Source of the DNA: Solenopsis invicta
Lineage: Eukaryota; Arthropoda; Insecta; Hymenoptera; Formicidae
Assembly: GCF_016802725.1 (NCBI RefSeq)
Contig: NC_052679.1
Coordinates: 9,146,421 to 9,210,420, forward strand
Direction of reading: 5' to 3'
DNA: 64,000 bases
Each line of letters opens with the position of its first letter. Position 1 is the first letter of the stretch. Shown here piece by piece: positions 19,775 through 31,760 of the stretch. A program made the position numbers and the translations under genes. The notes under the pieces are model-generated. The model made no database searches. It was not told the origin of the DNA and saw only the letters and a list, made by a program, of their open reading frames with translations.

Positions 19775-21013
19775 ATGGACAGAGACGGATTAAACGGTAC
19801 GACACACCAAACCGGCGCCACCACGGCAAATTCTCCCGCCGGACCGTCGTTCAATTTATCAAATAATACGGTAGATAACGAAACGCAAAACTTACCAGGT
19901 ACAAGTCGGCATAACAATGAATCTGAACAAAATAGAAGGGCTAGTTATATGCCAGGCGCGGATAATCTCCTTTTACACGAATTGTTACGTGAAATAAGGG
20001 AACTTCGGGTATCCTTCACGGGAACCTTACCCGAAGCCCGCGGTACCCCACCTAGGGACCCGAACCAAGAAAATAGGAGTTTCCATGATCACGCCCGCGA
20101 ACTTTCTTATGGCCGATCAGTGTACGATATTAGAAATCAGAGAGGATCAACGGTTAACTTCTTAACGTTAAAAGACGCTCGAAACATGATCCCAGATATA
20201 GACGGAACTTCCCGAGATCGCGTAAAAGAATTTATAAATGCTAGCTCATATGCTATGAAAAATATTCACCCAGCAGAAGAGCACTCACTGCTTGAGGCCA
20301 TGATCTGCACGAAATTTAAAGGAAAGGCAATGACGGATTTCCAAACACGGGATATAAGAAGTTACGAACAATTAAAAAGAGAGCTAGAAAATGAATATTT
20401 AAGTAAACGAAGCACTGCGCATTTACAAATCGAATTTAACTCACTAAAACAAAAAAGTGGAGAAAGCGCACAAGACTTCGGACGCCGAGTAGATAAACTG
20501 GCAATGGATCTGTACGAATCAATGGAAGAGGGCAAGGAGCATACTCAAGAACAACAACGAGCCATTCTAGAAAGCATTAGAGAACAAGCCCTCCATAATT
20601 ATCAAACCGGATTGCACGAGGATATCAAGCTCCTCGTACGCGCACAGCGATATCCGACACTGGCTGAAGCGATAACCGGCGCAACGGCCGAGGAAAAAGT
20701 TAAAAGCCCAGGCAATCGCAATCCGAATTTTTATCCAAGGAATAAATCAGAGTTCCAAAAACGGATCCCCTCGTATAGAACACCGCAATGCAAAAAATGC
20801 GGGAAAACCGGGCACTACGGACAAGACTGCCGTAGTAGCCGTTATGCAAACCGCTTCTCATTACCGAGACCGGAAAATCGCTCTCACATAAATACTTTCG
20901 AAAAATATTGCAATCATTGCAAAAAGAAGGGGCACACCCGCAAGGAATGCTGGTGGCTAAACAATCAAAAAGGAAACCGCAAAAAAGGAAACGAAAACTT
21001 ATCAGAACGGTAA
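19775..21013 (+). CDS. gag: Gypsy-A Gag
   Basis: About 412 residues from the first in-frame ATG at 19775 (the frame is open a little upstream). Capsid-type helical region in the middle (KEFINASSYAMKNI through LKRELENEYL), then two zinc knuckles near the C terminus: CKKCGKTGHYGQDC and CNHCKKKGHTRKEC, both CCHC, for RNA packaging. The tail is very basic. The frame is intact. Pol follows in another frame, so Pol is presumably made by ribosomal frameshifting; the exact slip site is not identified. Confidence 0.9.
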   Translation: MDRDGLNGTTHQTGATTANSPAGPSFNLSNNTVDNETQNLPGTSRHNNESEQNRRASYMPGADNLLLHELLREIRELRVSFTGTLPEARGTPPRDPNQENRSFHDHARELSYGRSVYDIRNQRGSTVNFLTLKDARNMIPDIDGTSRDRVKEFINASSYAMKNIHPAEEHSLLEAMICTKFKGKAMTDFQTRDIRSYEQLKRELENEYLSKRSTAHLQIEFNSLKQKSGESAQDFGRRVDKLAMDLYESMEEGKEHTQEQQRAILESIREQALHNYQTGLHEDIKLLVRAQRYPTLAEAITGATAEEKVKSPGNRNPNFYPRNKSEFQKRIPSYRTPQCKKCGKTGHYGQDCRSSRYANRFSLPRPENRSHINTFEKYCNHCKKKGHTRKECWWLNNQKGNRKKGNENLSER

Positions 21014-21128
21014 GGATAATAAAACAGAAAAAATACGAGCAATAAAAAGCTCGGGCGCACAAAGCAGCGAAGAAGAAGAGAGAGAAGAGACGATTAAGAC
21101 AACGCCGCGCACCGCCGCCGCGTATCGA

Positions 21129-24100
21129 GTGTCACACATGCGGCACGCGCCGGGGGAAGATACCGGGTTGGATATGATATCCCTGCCGGTACGAGAGGCG
21201 CAAAGAAATCAAATTGCTTTCTTGTTCGACACAGGGGCAACAATCTCGATTATAAAATTGAAAACATTAAAAGATGAGACTATAATACAAGAAAAAATAA
21301 AACTAACGGGGATAACAGGCCATTCAATTACTACTTTTGGGAAAAGACGTACATACATATACATGTACAAGATGGAAAAATAAGCCACCAGTATACGTAA
21401 TTAAAGATAACGAACCTCTAGAGTACGATGGAATACTCGGGGCCGACTTTGTCAGGAGAAATAATTTGACGTGCGATTATGGATCAAGAAAAGTGACCAT
21501 TGGCACAACGAGCTTCAGCTTATTTCCATATCGAAGGATAATACTAAAACCACGAAGCGAAACGATCGTACAAGTGTCAACAAACCAAAATAAAATTGGT
21601 ATAGTCAAATCAGAAGAATTAAAAGCAGGAGTTTATATCGGATGCTGCTTGGTAGAACCAAGTGAGTTCACGTGTCCTGCGAGTATATTAAACACTACGG
21701 AGGAGAAATAGAAATCCAAGCGCCACAAGTCAAAATCGAGGAATTAATACACGAAGATACGCTCGAAAAATCAATAAATAAAATCGAGAATGGAAATGTA
21801 CCAAAACTTTCAAGGAAAGAACAGATAAATAACCTCTTAAGAATAAGCCATTTAAATAAAGAAGAGAAGAAAACTCTCTTAAACATTTGCGAAGAGTTTA
21901 GCGATATCTTCCACTTAGAAGGAGAACGGTTAACGTGCACCTCAAAGGTATCGCACGAAATAAAAACACGCTCGGATACAGCCAATGTAAATGTCAGACC
22001 TTATCGATTACCCGAAAAACATAAAATCGAGGTAAATAAGCAAATAAAAAACATGCTAGATCAAGAAATAATCCAGCCGAGCACGAGTCAATGGAATGCG
22101 CCATTACTCGTAGTCCCAAAAAAATTAGATGCGTCAGGCAAACCAAAATTACGTATCGTAGTCGACTTTCGAAAACTAAACGACTTAACAATTGGAGATT
22201 CGTTTCCAATACCTAATATCACTGACATTTTAGACCAGCTAGGCAATGCGAAATATTTTTCAACGCTAGATTTGGCGTCGGGATATCATCAAACCCCGAT
22301 GTCCGATAATGATAAACAAAAAACGGCCTTCTCCACGGCATACGGACACTACGAATTTAATCGAATGCCGTTCGGATTGAAGAATGCGCCTGCAACCTTT
22401 CAACGTCTTATGAATAGTATTCTAACGGGGTTACAAGGACTAAAATGTCTAGTATATCTCGATGACATCGTAATATACGGTCCGAGTTTAGAAGAACACA
22501 ATAAACGATTAATTGAAGTATTTAAAAGACTACGAAAGAATAATCTAAAGTTACAACCTGACAAATGTGAATTTCTAAGGAAGGAAGTAATATACTTAGG
22601 ACACATTATAACAGAAAAGGGGATCTCACCAGATCCATCCAAGCTCGAAGCTGTGAGTAAATTTCCTACTCCTCGACGAGTAAAGGAAATTCAAGCTTTT
22701 ATAGGTTTGGCAGGATATTACAGAAAATTTATAGAAAATTTTTCAAAAATCGCCAAGCCGCTCACAAAATTAACGAAAAAGGGGAAAGATTCGAGTGGAC
22801 GGACGATCAACAGAATGCATTTGATGCATTGAAAAATAAATTGATAACGGCACCCGTGCTGAAGTATCCAGACTTCAACGCGGAGTTTATCGTCACGACG
22901 GACGCATCAGATTACGCCGTCGGAGCCGTGCTCTCGCAAGGTATCGTAGGCCAAGATCAACCGATCGCGTATGCAAGCCGAGTATTAACAAAAGCCGAAC
23001 AGAACTATAATACGACCGAAAAAGAATTATTAGCAATAGTCTGGGCTGTTAGACACTTCCGGCCATATGTATACGGTACAAAATTTAAAATTATCACGGA
23101 TCACAAGCCACTAATATGGCTATTCAATGTAAACGATCCGGGTTCACGATTGATCAGATGGCGACTCAAATTAGAAGAGTACGATTACGAAATAATTCAC
23201 AAGGCTGGTAAAATAAATAAGAACGCCGATGCTTTGAGTCGAAATCCGATCCGAGCGGACGAGCATATAAACTTGATAAGAGATGACGACGACGAAGAGG
23301 GAGAGAACGAAGGAGATGAAGAAGAACAAACGAATTACTCCGAAGATGAAAAGGAGAAAATATTATATGAATATCACGATGCCCCCCTCGGAGGACATCA
23401 GGGAGCAAAAAGAACTCTTGAGCGAATTAAATTAAAGCATAAATGGCACGGAATGAAAAAATATATAGAGACATATATCGCGAAATGCGAATATTGCCAA
23501 AAAAATAAATTAAGGCAAAAACTAAAATGCCGTTAGTAATAACGGATACGGCTAAGAAGCCGTTCGAGAAATGTGCATTGGATATAGTGGGACCATTGAC
23601 AGTCACTACATCCGGGCATAAATACGCACTAACATTCCAAGATAATTTAACAAAATTCAGCAAGGCAATTGCACTAATAAATCAAGAGGCAAATACAATA
23701 GCAAAAGAGTTTGTAACAAAAATAGTGCTGGAACACGGAATACCCGAAAAAGTCCTAACAGACCAGGGTACAAATTTTACAAGTGAAATTTTTAAGAACA
23801 CGTGTAAACTTCTAAAAATCGAGAAAATTCAGACAACCGCCTATCATCCAGAAACGAATGGAGCATTAGAGCGATCGCACAGAACCTTAGCAGAATATCT
23901 AAGGCATTATATTAATGAAGATCAAACAAACTGGGACGAGTGGTTACCGTACGCGATGTTCACATACAATACCACGCCCCCCACAGCTACAGGTTTCACG
24001 CCATTTGAATTATTATATGGATACCAGGCAACCATACCTACGGCGTTGACAAAACCGCCGAAACAAGGATATACATACGACGATTATGCACAAGAAATAC

Positions 24101-24393
24101 GAGAACGAATAAGAGCCACAAATCAAGTGGCAAGGGAGAAATTAAAAAACGAAAAACAAAAAGCAAAACTTCAATTCGACAAGAAAACCAATGAAGAAAA
24201 TTTTCGAATAGGAGACCAAGTACTATTATTTGACGAAACTTTACGAAGAGGAAGATCGAAGAAACTCGACTCTCAATGGACAGGGCCGTACACGGTGATC
24301 AAAAAACACAGTGACGTAAATTATACGATAAAAAAGGGCCGAAAAGAAATACGCGTACATGCGAACAGACTGAAATTATTTATCGAACATTAA
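21129..24393 (+). CDS. pol: Gypsy-A Pol: protease, RT, RNase H, integrase; frame broken
   Basis: Protease with LFDTGATISII (about 21222-21255). Reverse transcriptase from about 22000 with KLRIVVDFRKLN, FSTLDLASGYHQ, FGLKNAPATFQ and the catalytic YLDDIVIYG (about 22455). RNase H with TTDASDYAVGAVLSQ, TEKELLAIVWA and TDHKPL. Integrase with an HHCC finger (HDAPLGGHQG...CEYCQKN), LDIVGPL, LTDQGTNF and ETNGALERSHRT, and a C-terminal GPY-type WTGPYTV. All catalytic residues appear present. The reading is spread over five segments with shifts near 21.33, 21.70, 22.78 and 23.52 kb; the last two lie in or next to A or G runs. These could be assembly errors or true mutations. This element as written cannot make full Pol. 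Confidence 0.9.
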
Positions 24394-24714
24394 CAAACAC
24401 GAGTAACGAAGAGATAAATATAATTATATATACGCGAAAGGAGCTCAAATAGATAATAAGAATATAATAAAATAATAATAAAGGACAATAACAAATAAAA
24501 ATATAAATATACAATAATAGATAATAATAGAATAAATAAAAGAAAATAAAAGAAATAAATAAAAACTCACCAACATGAGGATAAGCCAATGACTCCAAAT
24601 AAAATCCAAAAACGAGATAAAAGTCCAAAGTCACTTAACTACGTTAAACACTAAAAATATGAAACTACAAAAAAAAAAAGGGGGGGGAAGAAAACACACA
24701 CAACCACAAGAATG

Positions 24715-25378
24715 TTACTGCTCCCCCTCCTCGGGAAGCTCCTCAGCAAATTCCGGATCACCAAAGAAGGGATCAATGGCAGCAATATTCTCCCACTCAT
24801 CATCGGAAAGAATAAATAGATCAAAATCGTCAAAGGCTCGGGGTCAACGAGGTCGTCCAGGGCCTCATCAAAAAACCCCGCCCACCGCGACGATTTCCTC
24901 ATTCACAGGAGGTTCCTCCAGTTCCATCTCCTCCAGAATCTCGACCCCTTCTTCCGGAATCTCGGCACCAAAATGGAGCTCTAAAAGCTCCGGATCAATC
25001 TCGTAGAGATCGTCGAAATCGCCGGTGGCCACTGACTCTTCAGGAGCCACCTCTTCAGGAGCAGGCGGCACTAAGAAATACATTTTTCACGTGAACAGTC
25101 TGACGGTCAAATAAAGACTGAGAAAAAAATTAACGAGCAAAGGGCAGCAAGAGTTTACAAAGTCAAGAGACACCAGGTGTAGAAACCTGACATCAGAAGA
25201 TACGAGGAGGAAGAAAAGAAACGGAATATAACAAAACGAAAGAAAACTTACCATCCTCCCCAAAAAACGCTCGAAATCGACGCTCAAAATCAGCGTCATC
25301 AACAAAATCCATTACGAGGACCGGACCGGGATCCTCGAAATCAAAGTCATCCTCAGGAAGGAGAGGATATATGCCCTC
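24715..25378 (-). CDS. Antisense acidic reading frame with a phase-matched intron, between pol and env of Gypsy-A
   Basis: On the strand opposite to gag-pol-env. Upstream exon: open frame from a possible acceptor (GGGAG at about 25380) through LLPEDDFDFEDPGP, with an ATG at 25312 (MDFVDDADFERRFRAFFGED), to a strong donor GTAAGT whose G is at 25251. Acceptor TTTCTTAG ends at 25071. The second exon (25070 down) continues in matching phase with PPAPEEVAPEESV and DDLYEIDPELLELHFGAE to a TGA at 24868. Acidic sequence (LFILSDDEWENIAAIDPFF, EFAEELPEEGEQ) continues in shifted frames to a TAA at 24715, as if one or two base-run indels interrupted it. About 35 percent Asp+Glu. No family is recognised. 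The alternative is a plus-strand Ser-rich frame at 24659-25006. Expression is not known. Confidence 0.4.
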
Positions 25379-25580
25379 ATGCTCCCAAAAAGGGGAAAAA
25401 ACGGCGAATAAAAAAACATAATTAGATTAATTTAATTACACCACCAACAGTCAAGGAAAGACTGTCGGCCGAATAAAAAATCAAAAACGACATAGTCAAA
25501 GCCGAGAATAAAATCTTGCTGAATAAAATATAATTATCAAGAGAGATGATAACATGAAATAAAAACCCTGATGCTTACAG

Positions 25581-27386
25581 GTGTTGCATTGCGTGGACCA
25601 ACATCGTGAGAACGAAACTAAAGACCGCACCAACTAAAGGAACAGAAAATCAACCGTACGAAATAGAGAGATTTGTCCACCATCCAGGAATATATTTTGA
25701 GATAATAGGAAACCTTCACCAATTAGACTCAACATGGAAAATGGTGATCCGAATAGATTCCACATCGTTAACAAATCGATTGGAACAATTGAGACAATAT
25801 CTACAAAAAACAAAAAGTATGTGCCACTTTTTTGCAGTCGCAAATAAAGATACATGTCAAAACCTATACGAGATTACAAAAGATGACTATGAAGAAATAA
25901 ATAAAGAGCTAATAAAAATAAATTCCATGTGCGAATCATCAGAATTAAGAAAAAGAGGCCTAGTTGACGGAATAGGCACAATAGCCAAGTCTTTATTTGG
26001 CACAATGGATTCCCAAAGACGAAAAAATAATTAACGAACAATTAACCGCATTACATGACGAACAACAAAAGGCACAACATGCAGTAAAAAATCAAATTAA
26101 AATACTGCAACAAACAATAGCTCATATGGATAACACGGAAGAAATAATACAAAAAAACGAAAATCTTCTCGCAAACGCGACAAAAAATCTAAGGGAACAC
26201 CTAATAACCAATGAACGTCAAAGTAATATTCACGAACATTTTATCACAATCAACGCAATCGTAGCAGACTTAAACCGCGACATAAAAGATACACTAGATT
26301 ATTTAACCACAATAAAACAAGGGATCTTACATCCCAGATTAGCACCGATAAAAAATATAATAGAAAATCTAAAAGAAGCGAGCTTACAATTGCCGGAAGG
26401 ACTCTACTTCCCATTCCGCATTAACAAAATAAATGGTTCGAGATAGAAAAAGTAATAACTATAAGCGCTACTGCGACACTAACAATATATTCTCGATATT
26501 AGAATTTCCATTAATATCACATCCAAAATATAAAATATTAAATATAATTTCGTTACCTGTACCGGAAAACGAAAATATAGCTACGATCATCAAGATAAAG
26601 AATCCGTTAATAGCGATAAGCTCCGAGCAACGCGCGTACATAACACTTTCGCATAATGATCTACAAGCGTGTAAACTTACTAACACTGATTATTTATGCA
26701 AACAAAATTTCCAAATACAAAAAATAAATAACAACCCAATTTGTGAGGTAAACATATATATAGAAAATAAAATTCAAAAAGAAAATTGCGAGATAAAGCA
26801 AATCATAACAAGTAACATCATGTGGATACCCCTAAAAAATCCACATGCATGGTTATACTCATCGCCAACGAAACAATATATTAATATAAATTGTAAAGAC
26901 CACGGACAAATAAAACAAGAAATTGAAAATACTGGTAAAATAAAATTAAGAAATAATTGTGAAATTATAAGTCATGAAATAATACTAAAATCACCAAAAG
27001 TAATGAATGAAACGAGAATAGAATCATATCTACCAGAGTACAATATCTCACTACCAAGAGATAATGTAAATATATCTCAAGCGATACAAATACAGAAAAT
27101 CAATACAAAACATTCAGAATTGAAAAATCTACAAACAGAGTTACAAGAATTGAATGATGACATGAATAAAAATAATAATACGTATTTTCAATCAAAACAT
27201 TTTATTTATCCAATGGCAACCAGTGGCTCTACCATGATAATAGTCACAATAATTGTTATAAGCCTAATAATATACGTTATAAGGAAAAAGAAACGGAGTA
27301 ACTCCGAGAAACGTGTAACAATAGAATTAAAAGATAACGATGAACCAAAATCAATTTTCAAACGTAACAGAAGTGCACGTTTCTAA
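25581..27386 (+). CDS. env: Gypsy-A Env (F-type envelope), frame broken
   Basis: Third gene of the element, probably expressed from a spliced RNA: TGATGCTTACAG at 25569-25580 makes a good acceptor just before the frame. It contains a furin-type RKRG site followed by a hydrophobic LVDGIGTIAKSLFG segment (about 25948-25995), the arrangement of the baculovirus-F-like envelope proteins of insect errantiviruses. Near the C terminus is a membrane anchor (TMIIVTIIVISLIIYVI, about 27230-27285) followed by a basic cytoplasmic tail. The frame shifts at about 26.02 kb (an extra base in an A run) and about 26.45-26.48 kb, so three segments carry the reading. It would attach the element to errantivirus-like Ty3/Gypsy. 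As written it is non-functional. Confidence 0.8.
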
Positions 27387-27487
27387 CTTAATAACCTTTT
27401 TTTTTTTTTTTTTTTTGGAAACTCCGTTTTCTTTTCCGACGGGGAGGGGTATGCAGAAAAACTCCTTCCCTTCGTTTTTCTTTCCCC

Positions 27488-27499
27488 AAAGGGGAAGAG
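27488..27499 (+). promoter_or_regulatory. Polypurine tract of Gypsy-A
   Basis: AAAGGGGAAGAG directly abuts the 3' LTR; it primes plus-strand synthesis. Confidence 0.85.
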
Positions 27500-28121
27500 T
27501 GTTGTAGCCTAAGCTAACACCAGTGCATAGCAACAAAAAGCGATTTCGTTGCTATGCATATATTCGCTAAACGCGAAAGTAACGGATCGTCTTTCGAGAC
27601 TTCCTCTCGAAAGACGTGCAGAAAACGCGAGAGCTACGGAAAGCGCGGATCGTCTTTCGAGACTTCCTCCCGAAAGACGTGCAGAAAACGCGACAACGAC
27701 GGAAGACAAGATAGTCTTTCGCCGGATGCCGCATCGCCGCCGATTCAGCATATAGCCGACCTGCAATTTAGCGTCAGCAATAGTGGAGGATAAAAAGGGC
27801 CTCCGAATCGGGAAACGGTGGAGAATAATTCGAACAACCGCTAGAGCAACATCACGGCCGTGCGTAACTAATACGTCGAGCCGTGAAGCGATAAGAAGAT
27901 ACCGCGCACCGCAGCCCGTAGTAACAGGGCATCTAAGTGTAAGCAACCACTGTATAAGAAGAAGTATCGAGAATAAATCTACATTATACTACATCAAGAA
28001 AGGTGTTTCTTGATTGGCAACCCGTCTGAGCTGCTGCCTTCCCGTGAGTTCTAACTCTTTGGGCAAAAGCGAATCCCGATATACCTACCGACGTCCCTGG
28101 AGCCATCACCGGGGCACAACA
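27500..28121 (+). repeat. Gypsy-A 3' LTR
   Basis: 622 bp, reads identical to 18560-19181 line by line; followed by the CCAG duplication. Confidence 0.95.
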
Positions 28122-28974
28122 CCAGTAAATAAATGTTTAACTTATATTAATTACATATTATTTTCTAAACAAGAAATTAATGTCTTACAACACCGTAATT
28201 CTTTAGTGTAGTGTCGTTTTATTTTGTAGTAAATGTTTTTCTCAATGTCTGCGTTTTCATGTTAGACACTAACTGTCCTCGAAATGTTTTTGTCATCTTA
28301 TGCGAGAAAAACATGCATTCAACTTTCATTAAGAACATTTTTCTTTATCTCTTATAGTTTCGACGATACACGCTTCGAAAGAAAAAACCCGATTTTCTTC
28401 AAAGAGGTGTTTTACCCTTAAAAGTGTATTAGGATACGTGTAAAAAATACGTGTCCCTTATTTTAATCTGTACAACATATTAAAGACACGTCGAAATCGA
28501 AGGGAGTCACTTCCGTAGCGCACGAACGCGCGGACGGGTGCGCGTACCGTGCGTATGGAGAGGTTTTTAATTATTTTTGGAAAATGGGAATCTTGTATCG
28601 TAACTTTATCATATACCGTTGAATTCGTAATAAAATAAGTTTTATTTTGCTTATAAAAAAAATAAAAATTTTGAAAAAAAATAGGTACGTGGTGGGGGAA
28701 AGTATTAAAAAGAATTTAAAAAAAAAAATTTTTTTCGTTGTTATAAATTACTCTTCGAGCCATTCAACTTTTATTTAAAACATTTTTTTCTATCTCTTAT
28801 AGTTTCGACGGCATACGCTTCGAAAGAAAAAAACCGATTTTCTTCAAAGGGATGTTTCACCCCCTTAAAGTGCGTATGGGCACGTATAAAAAAATACGTG
28901 TCTCTTATTTTTATCTGTACTACATATTAAAAACTCGTTTTAATCTGAGGCGGACACTTCCCTGTGTTTCCTTG

Positions 28975-31760
28975 TTAGTTATTCCCTTGTGACCACCGAT
29001 CGTTGAGCTATGCATCTCTGTTATGATTTCCTTTCGTAATTCTGTCGGCGAGTTCATCGTTAGGTCCAAACATATTGTGATCGTTTATGGGGATATCTGC
29101 TAAGGTAGTTCGCAACAGGCCTTGAATCGATCTCCAGGAATGGTCATCTAGGTTCTCAGTTTTCCGGATACTAATGGGAGTTAGAATGTGGTAATTACAT
29201 CAAGTAGTGAAGCAAGACATTCTTTTAGGATTAGCCGTTCGAGTCTCGTGCTTCTTTGTTCCTTCGCGGTGAGGATTATGTATTTATTAGTTGTGAGGGC
29301 CGAATATGGTCGGACTCGGCCTAGTGTTAAATCGTTAAGGGGGGGGGGGTAGTTTCTCTTTGTCATTGAGCTCACGTACGCCATCATCGAACGGATGCCC
29401 ATCAGCGGAGATGAAGACGACTAGGTTGTCACTCTGTGAGAGGAGAGGTTCTCGGTAGTTCTTTAATTCCGCATGCTGTCCCGCACGCAACAGCAAATTT
29501 TTTGTCGGTTTCTGGCAGGTTGTGTTCATCGTCTGAGGATGATGCATCAGATAAGGCATCCATTTTGTTGTCGCTCTCCTCCGCTGTTAAGGTCTCTTCA
29601 ATATCATTAGTCATCGTTTCCGCGTTTAATTCTATGACGATATCTGCGCTGGGTGTTACCTCTAGCGGTTCGTCGATAGGTAACGGCGATGGACGTCAGT
29701 TGTAGCTGGAGATTTTATAGAAAGCGGCTGCTTCCTGGGCCTACCTCTCCCTCTCTTGATTGGAACGGGTATTTCTGGTACTACTTTTGTTGATGACTCT
29801 CCAGCGCTCGTATTACCTTCTTCGTTCTCGACTTCTGAATCGACGTGGTCAAATTCATTTTGTTGACCATAATGCAGCGTTGAAGTTCCGGGTGGGCTCA
29901 CAAATCATACGTGTCGTCCCCAAGATCTAATTGGATAACGATAACTTCGTAGAGGGGTGGTAACGCTTTACGAGTCGGAAACACACGTCTCTGTCTGCCT
30001 TCATCTATGCGTCTTTTACAAGGAAATTTAATAAGAAAGGGGTTGCTGCGTTTGAGCTCGTCATTGTTGCTGAGGCCTTCGTGGTCCCATTCCTGCTGGT
30101 ATTGATCTTTGGCTTTGTTACGCCTGCTCTATGCCATTGAAAATAATTCGAGAGAAGTGACATTGGATTCAGTAGGTTGAGGGAGGTTACTAATTTCTTT
30201 TTTGTTTTCTTCTTCTGTGACGTCTATGATTTCCGGTACTATTACTTGTTTTAATGCTGTGTTGTGCCAAGGATAGTTTTTTGAGAGTGCGTCGGCGTTC
30301 TTGTTAGCGTTGCCACGTTTGTAGATCACCTTATATTCATATTCTTCCAATCTCAGATGCCAACGCATCAGCCTGGACGTTGGATCCTTAACTTTGTGTA
30401 GCCACATGAGGGGTTGATGGTCGTTAATGAGTGTGAACTTCCGTAGAGGTAGAGACGGAAGTGATGCGATGTATAGTAAGTGATAGCGAGAAGGTCTTTT
30501 TCTAGAGTTGAGAAGTTCTTTCTGGTTGAATTGAGGATACGAGAGGCGTACGTTACCGGTAAGTCTTTATTATCGTGTTTTTGGCTTAGAACGCCGATTG
30601 CGTAGCCTGAGGCAGCGGTTAAGAGAATGAAAGGCAGGGAAAAATCTGGGTATTGTAGAACGGGTTCCTTACAAAGTGCGTCTTTCAACGTTATAAATGC
30701 GTGTTGCTGATCTTTGTTTCAATGAAAAGGGGTAGTTTTTTGGTAAGTTGCGACAGTGGTTTTGCTACCTTGGAGAAGTTAGGAATGAATCGACAATAAT
30801 ACCCCGCAAGTCCGAGAAATAGGCAAACGTTTTTTAGGTTTTTTGGCGTTGGAAAGTCCTTGACTGCTGAAATTTTCTGTGGGTCTGGACGGACTCCATT
30901 TTCCTCTATAATATGGCCGAGATACTTCGCGCCGTAGAAACTCACACTTATCCGGCTGTAGCTGGGGATTAGCATCCCTCAGTCGTCCCATTAGTTTTTC
31001 CATCTTAATATCGTGTTCGCGCAAGGAACTGGCTTACACGACAATATCGTCCATGTAAACAAAAAGTTTCGTTCCTTGGAGTCCTGTTAAGGTTTGGTCC
31101 ATAAGCCGCTGGAAGGTAGCGGGCGCGTTCTTAAGCCCGAAGGGCATCCTCTCAAATTGGAAGTGGCCGTGCAATGTAGTGAAGGCCGTTTTATGAGCGT
31201 CCTGAGGATCCATCGGGATTTGATGGAAGCCACTAGCGAGGTCCAAGACGGACAAGTACTTTGCTCCGCTTAGCTGGTCGACGTCGCAGATGTTGGGCAA
31301 AGGGTAGGCGTCCCCCATGGTCTTCTCATTCAGCCTGCAATAGTCGATCACCATCGTCCAACGTTTATTACCGTGTAAGTCAGATTTCTTTGGAACGATC
31401 TAAATCGGTGAGTTATACGGAGAGGATGATAGTTTTACAATTCCTTCTGTTACCAATTTTCCGACTTGTCGGTTGATCTCCTCCTTGTGAATTGGTGGGA
31501 AGCGGTATTGTGTAGTGTGAGTGGGCGTATCGTCAATTGTTACAATTTTATGCGTAGTTACGTTTGTTTTATTGAGATATTCCGCAGGTAAATGAAATCG
31601 ATTGTAGTGTTTAATTATTAGGTCGGTCACATTTGCTTTTTCTTTGTCATTTAGATGCTCTAATCGCAGAAGGCTTATTACTTTGTCAGCTCGTGTTGGG
31701 GCCTTGGCTACCGACGGAGTTTCCAAGTATAACAATAAAGCCTTTTTCATCGTTTCATGA
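28975..31760 (-). pseudogene. RT and RNase H part of Gypsy-B pol
   Basis: Minus strand, read from 31760 down. RT: THKIVTIDDTP region, VIDYCRLNEKTMGDAYPLP, YLSVLDLASGFHQIPM, MPFGLKNAPATFQRL and an intact YMDDIVV (about 31034-31055), then YLGHIIEENGV and FLGLAGYYCRFIPNFSKVAKPL. RNase H: the first catalytic Asp of the usual TDAS is Ala (LTAASGYAIG, about 30605-30630), and later TINPSCGY replaces the usual TDHKPL. After RNase H a long linker contains an acidic block (DHVDSEVENEEG) and an AT-hook-like KRGRGRPRKQP (about 29740-29760). Frames are broken at least six times. It continues at 17632 after the inserted foldback. Confidence 0.85.

Larger units (their letters stand above)
18560..28121 (+). 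mobile_element. Full-length Gypsy-A (errantivirus-like LTR retrotransposon)
   Basis: 9,562 bp with two 622-bp LTRs starting TGTTGTAGCC and ending GGGGCACAACA, and a CCAG target duplication at both sides (18556-18559 and 28122-28125). Order: LTR, tRNA-Leu-type primer site, gag, pol (protease, RT, RNase H, integrase), an intergenic segment with an antisense frame, env, polypurine tract, LTR. The LTRs look identical base for base, so insertion was recent. Even so, pol and env carry several one-base frame breaks. Confidence 0.95.
17633..28974. mobile_element. Foldback DNA element with CAAGG ends, split by Gypsy-A
   Basis: Ends are CAAGGAAACACAGGGAAGTG (17633) and its inverse (to 28974). TTA is duplicated at 17630-17632 and 28975-28977. 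The left arm 17633-18178 pairs with 18425-18559 and, beyond the inserted retroelement, with 28122-28490. The terminal 200 bp (17633-17840) is present again at 28770-28974, so the right arm carries a second copy separated by about 270 bp of other DNA. The loop is at about 18180-18425. No transposase gene is present; it is nonautonomous. The TTA duplication fits PIF/Harbinger-type TWA targets, but the superfamily is not proven. A second element with CAAGG ends and TTA flanks is at 58334-62180. Confidence 0.8.

Noticed and set aside
24659..25006. Plus-strand Ser-rich frame between pol and env
   Set aside because: Low complexity, begins in an A/G run, and is better explained as the complement of the acidic antisense frame. 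Kept as the alternative to test.
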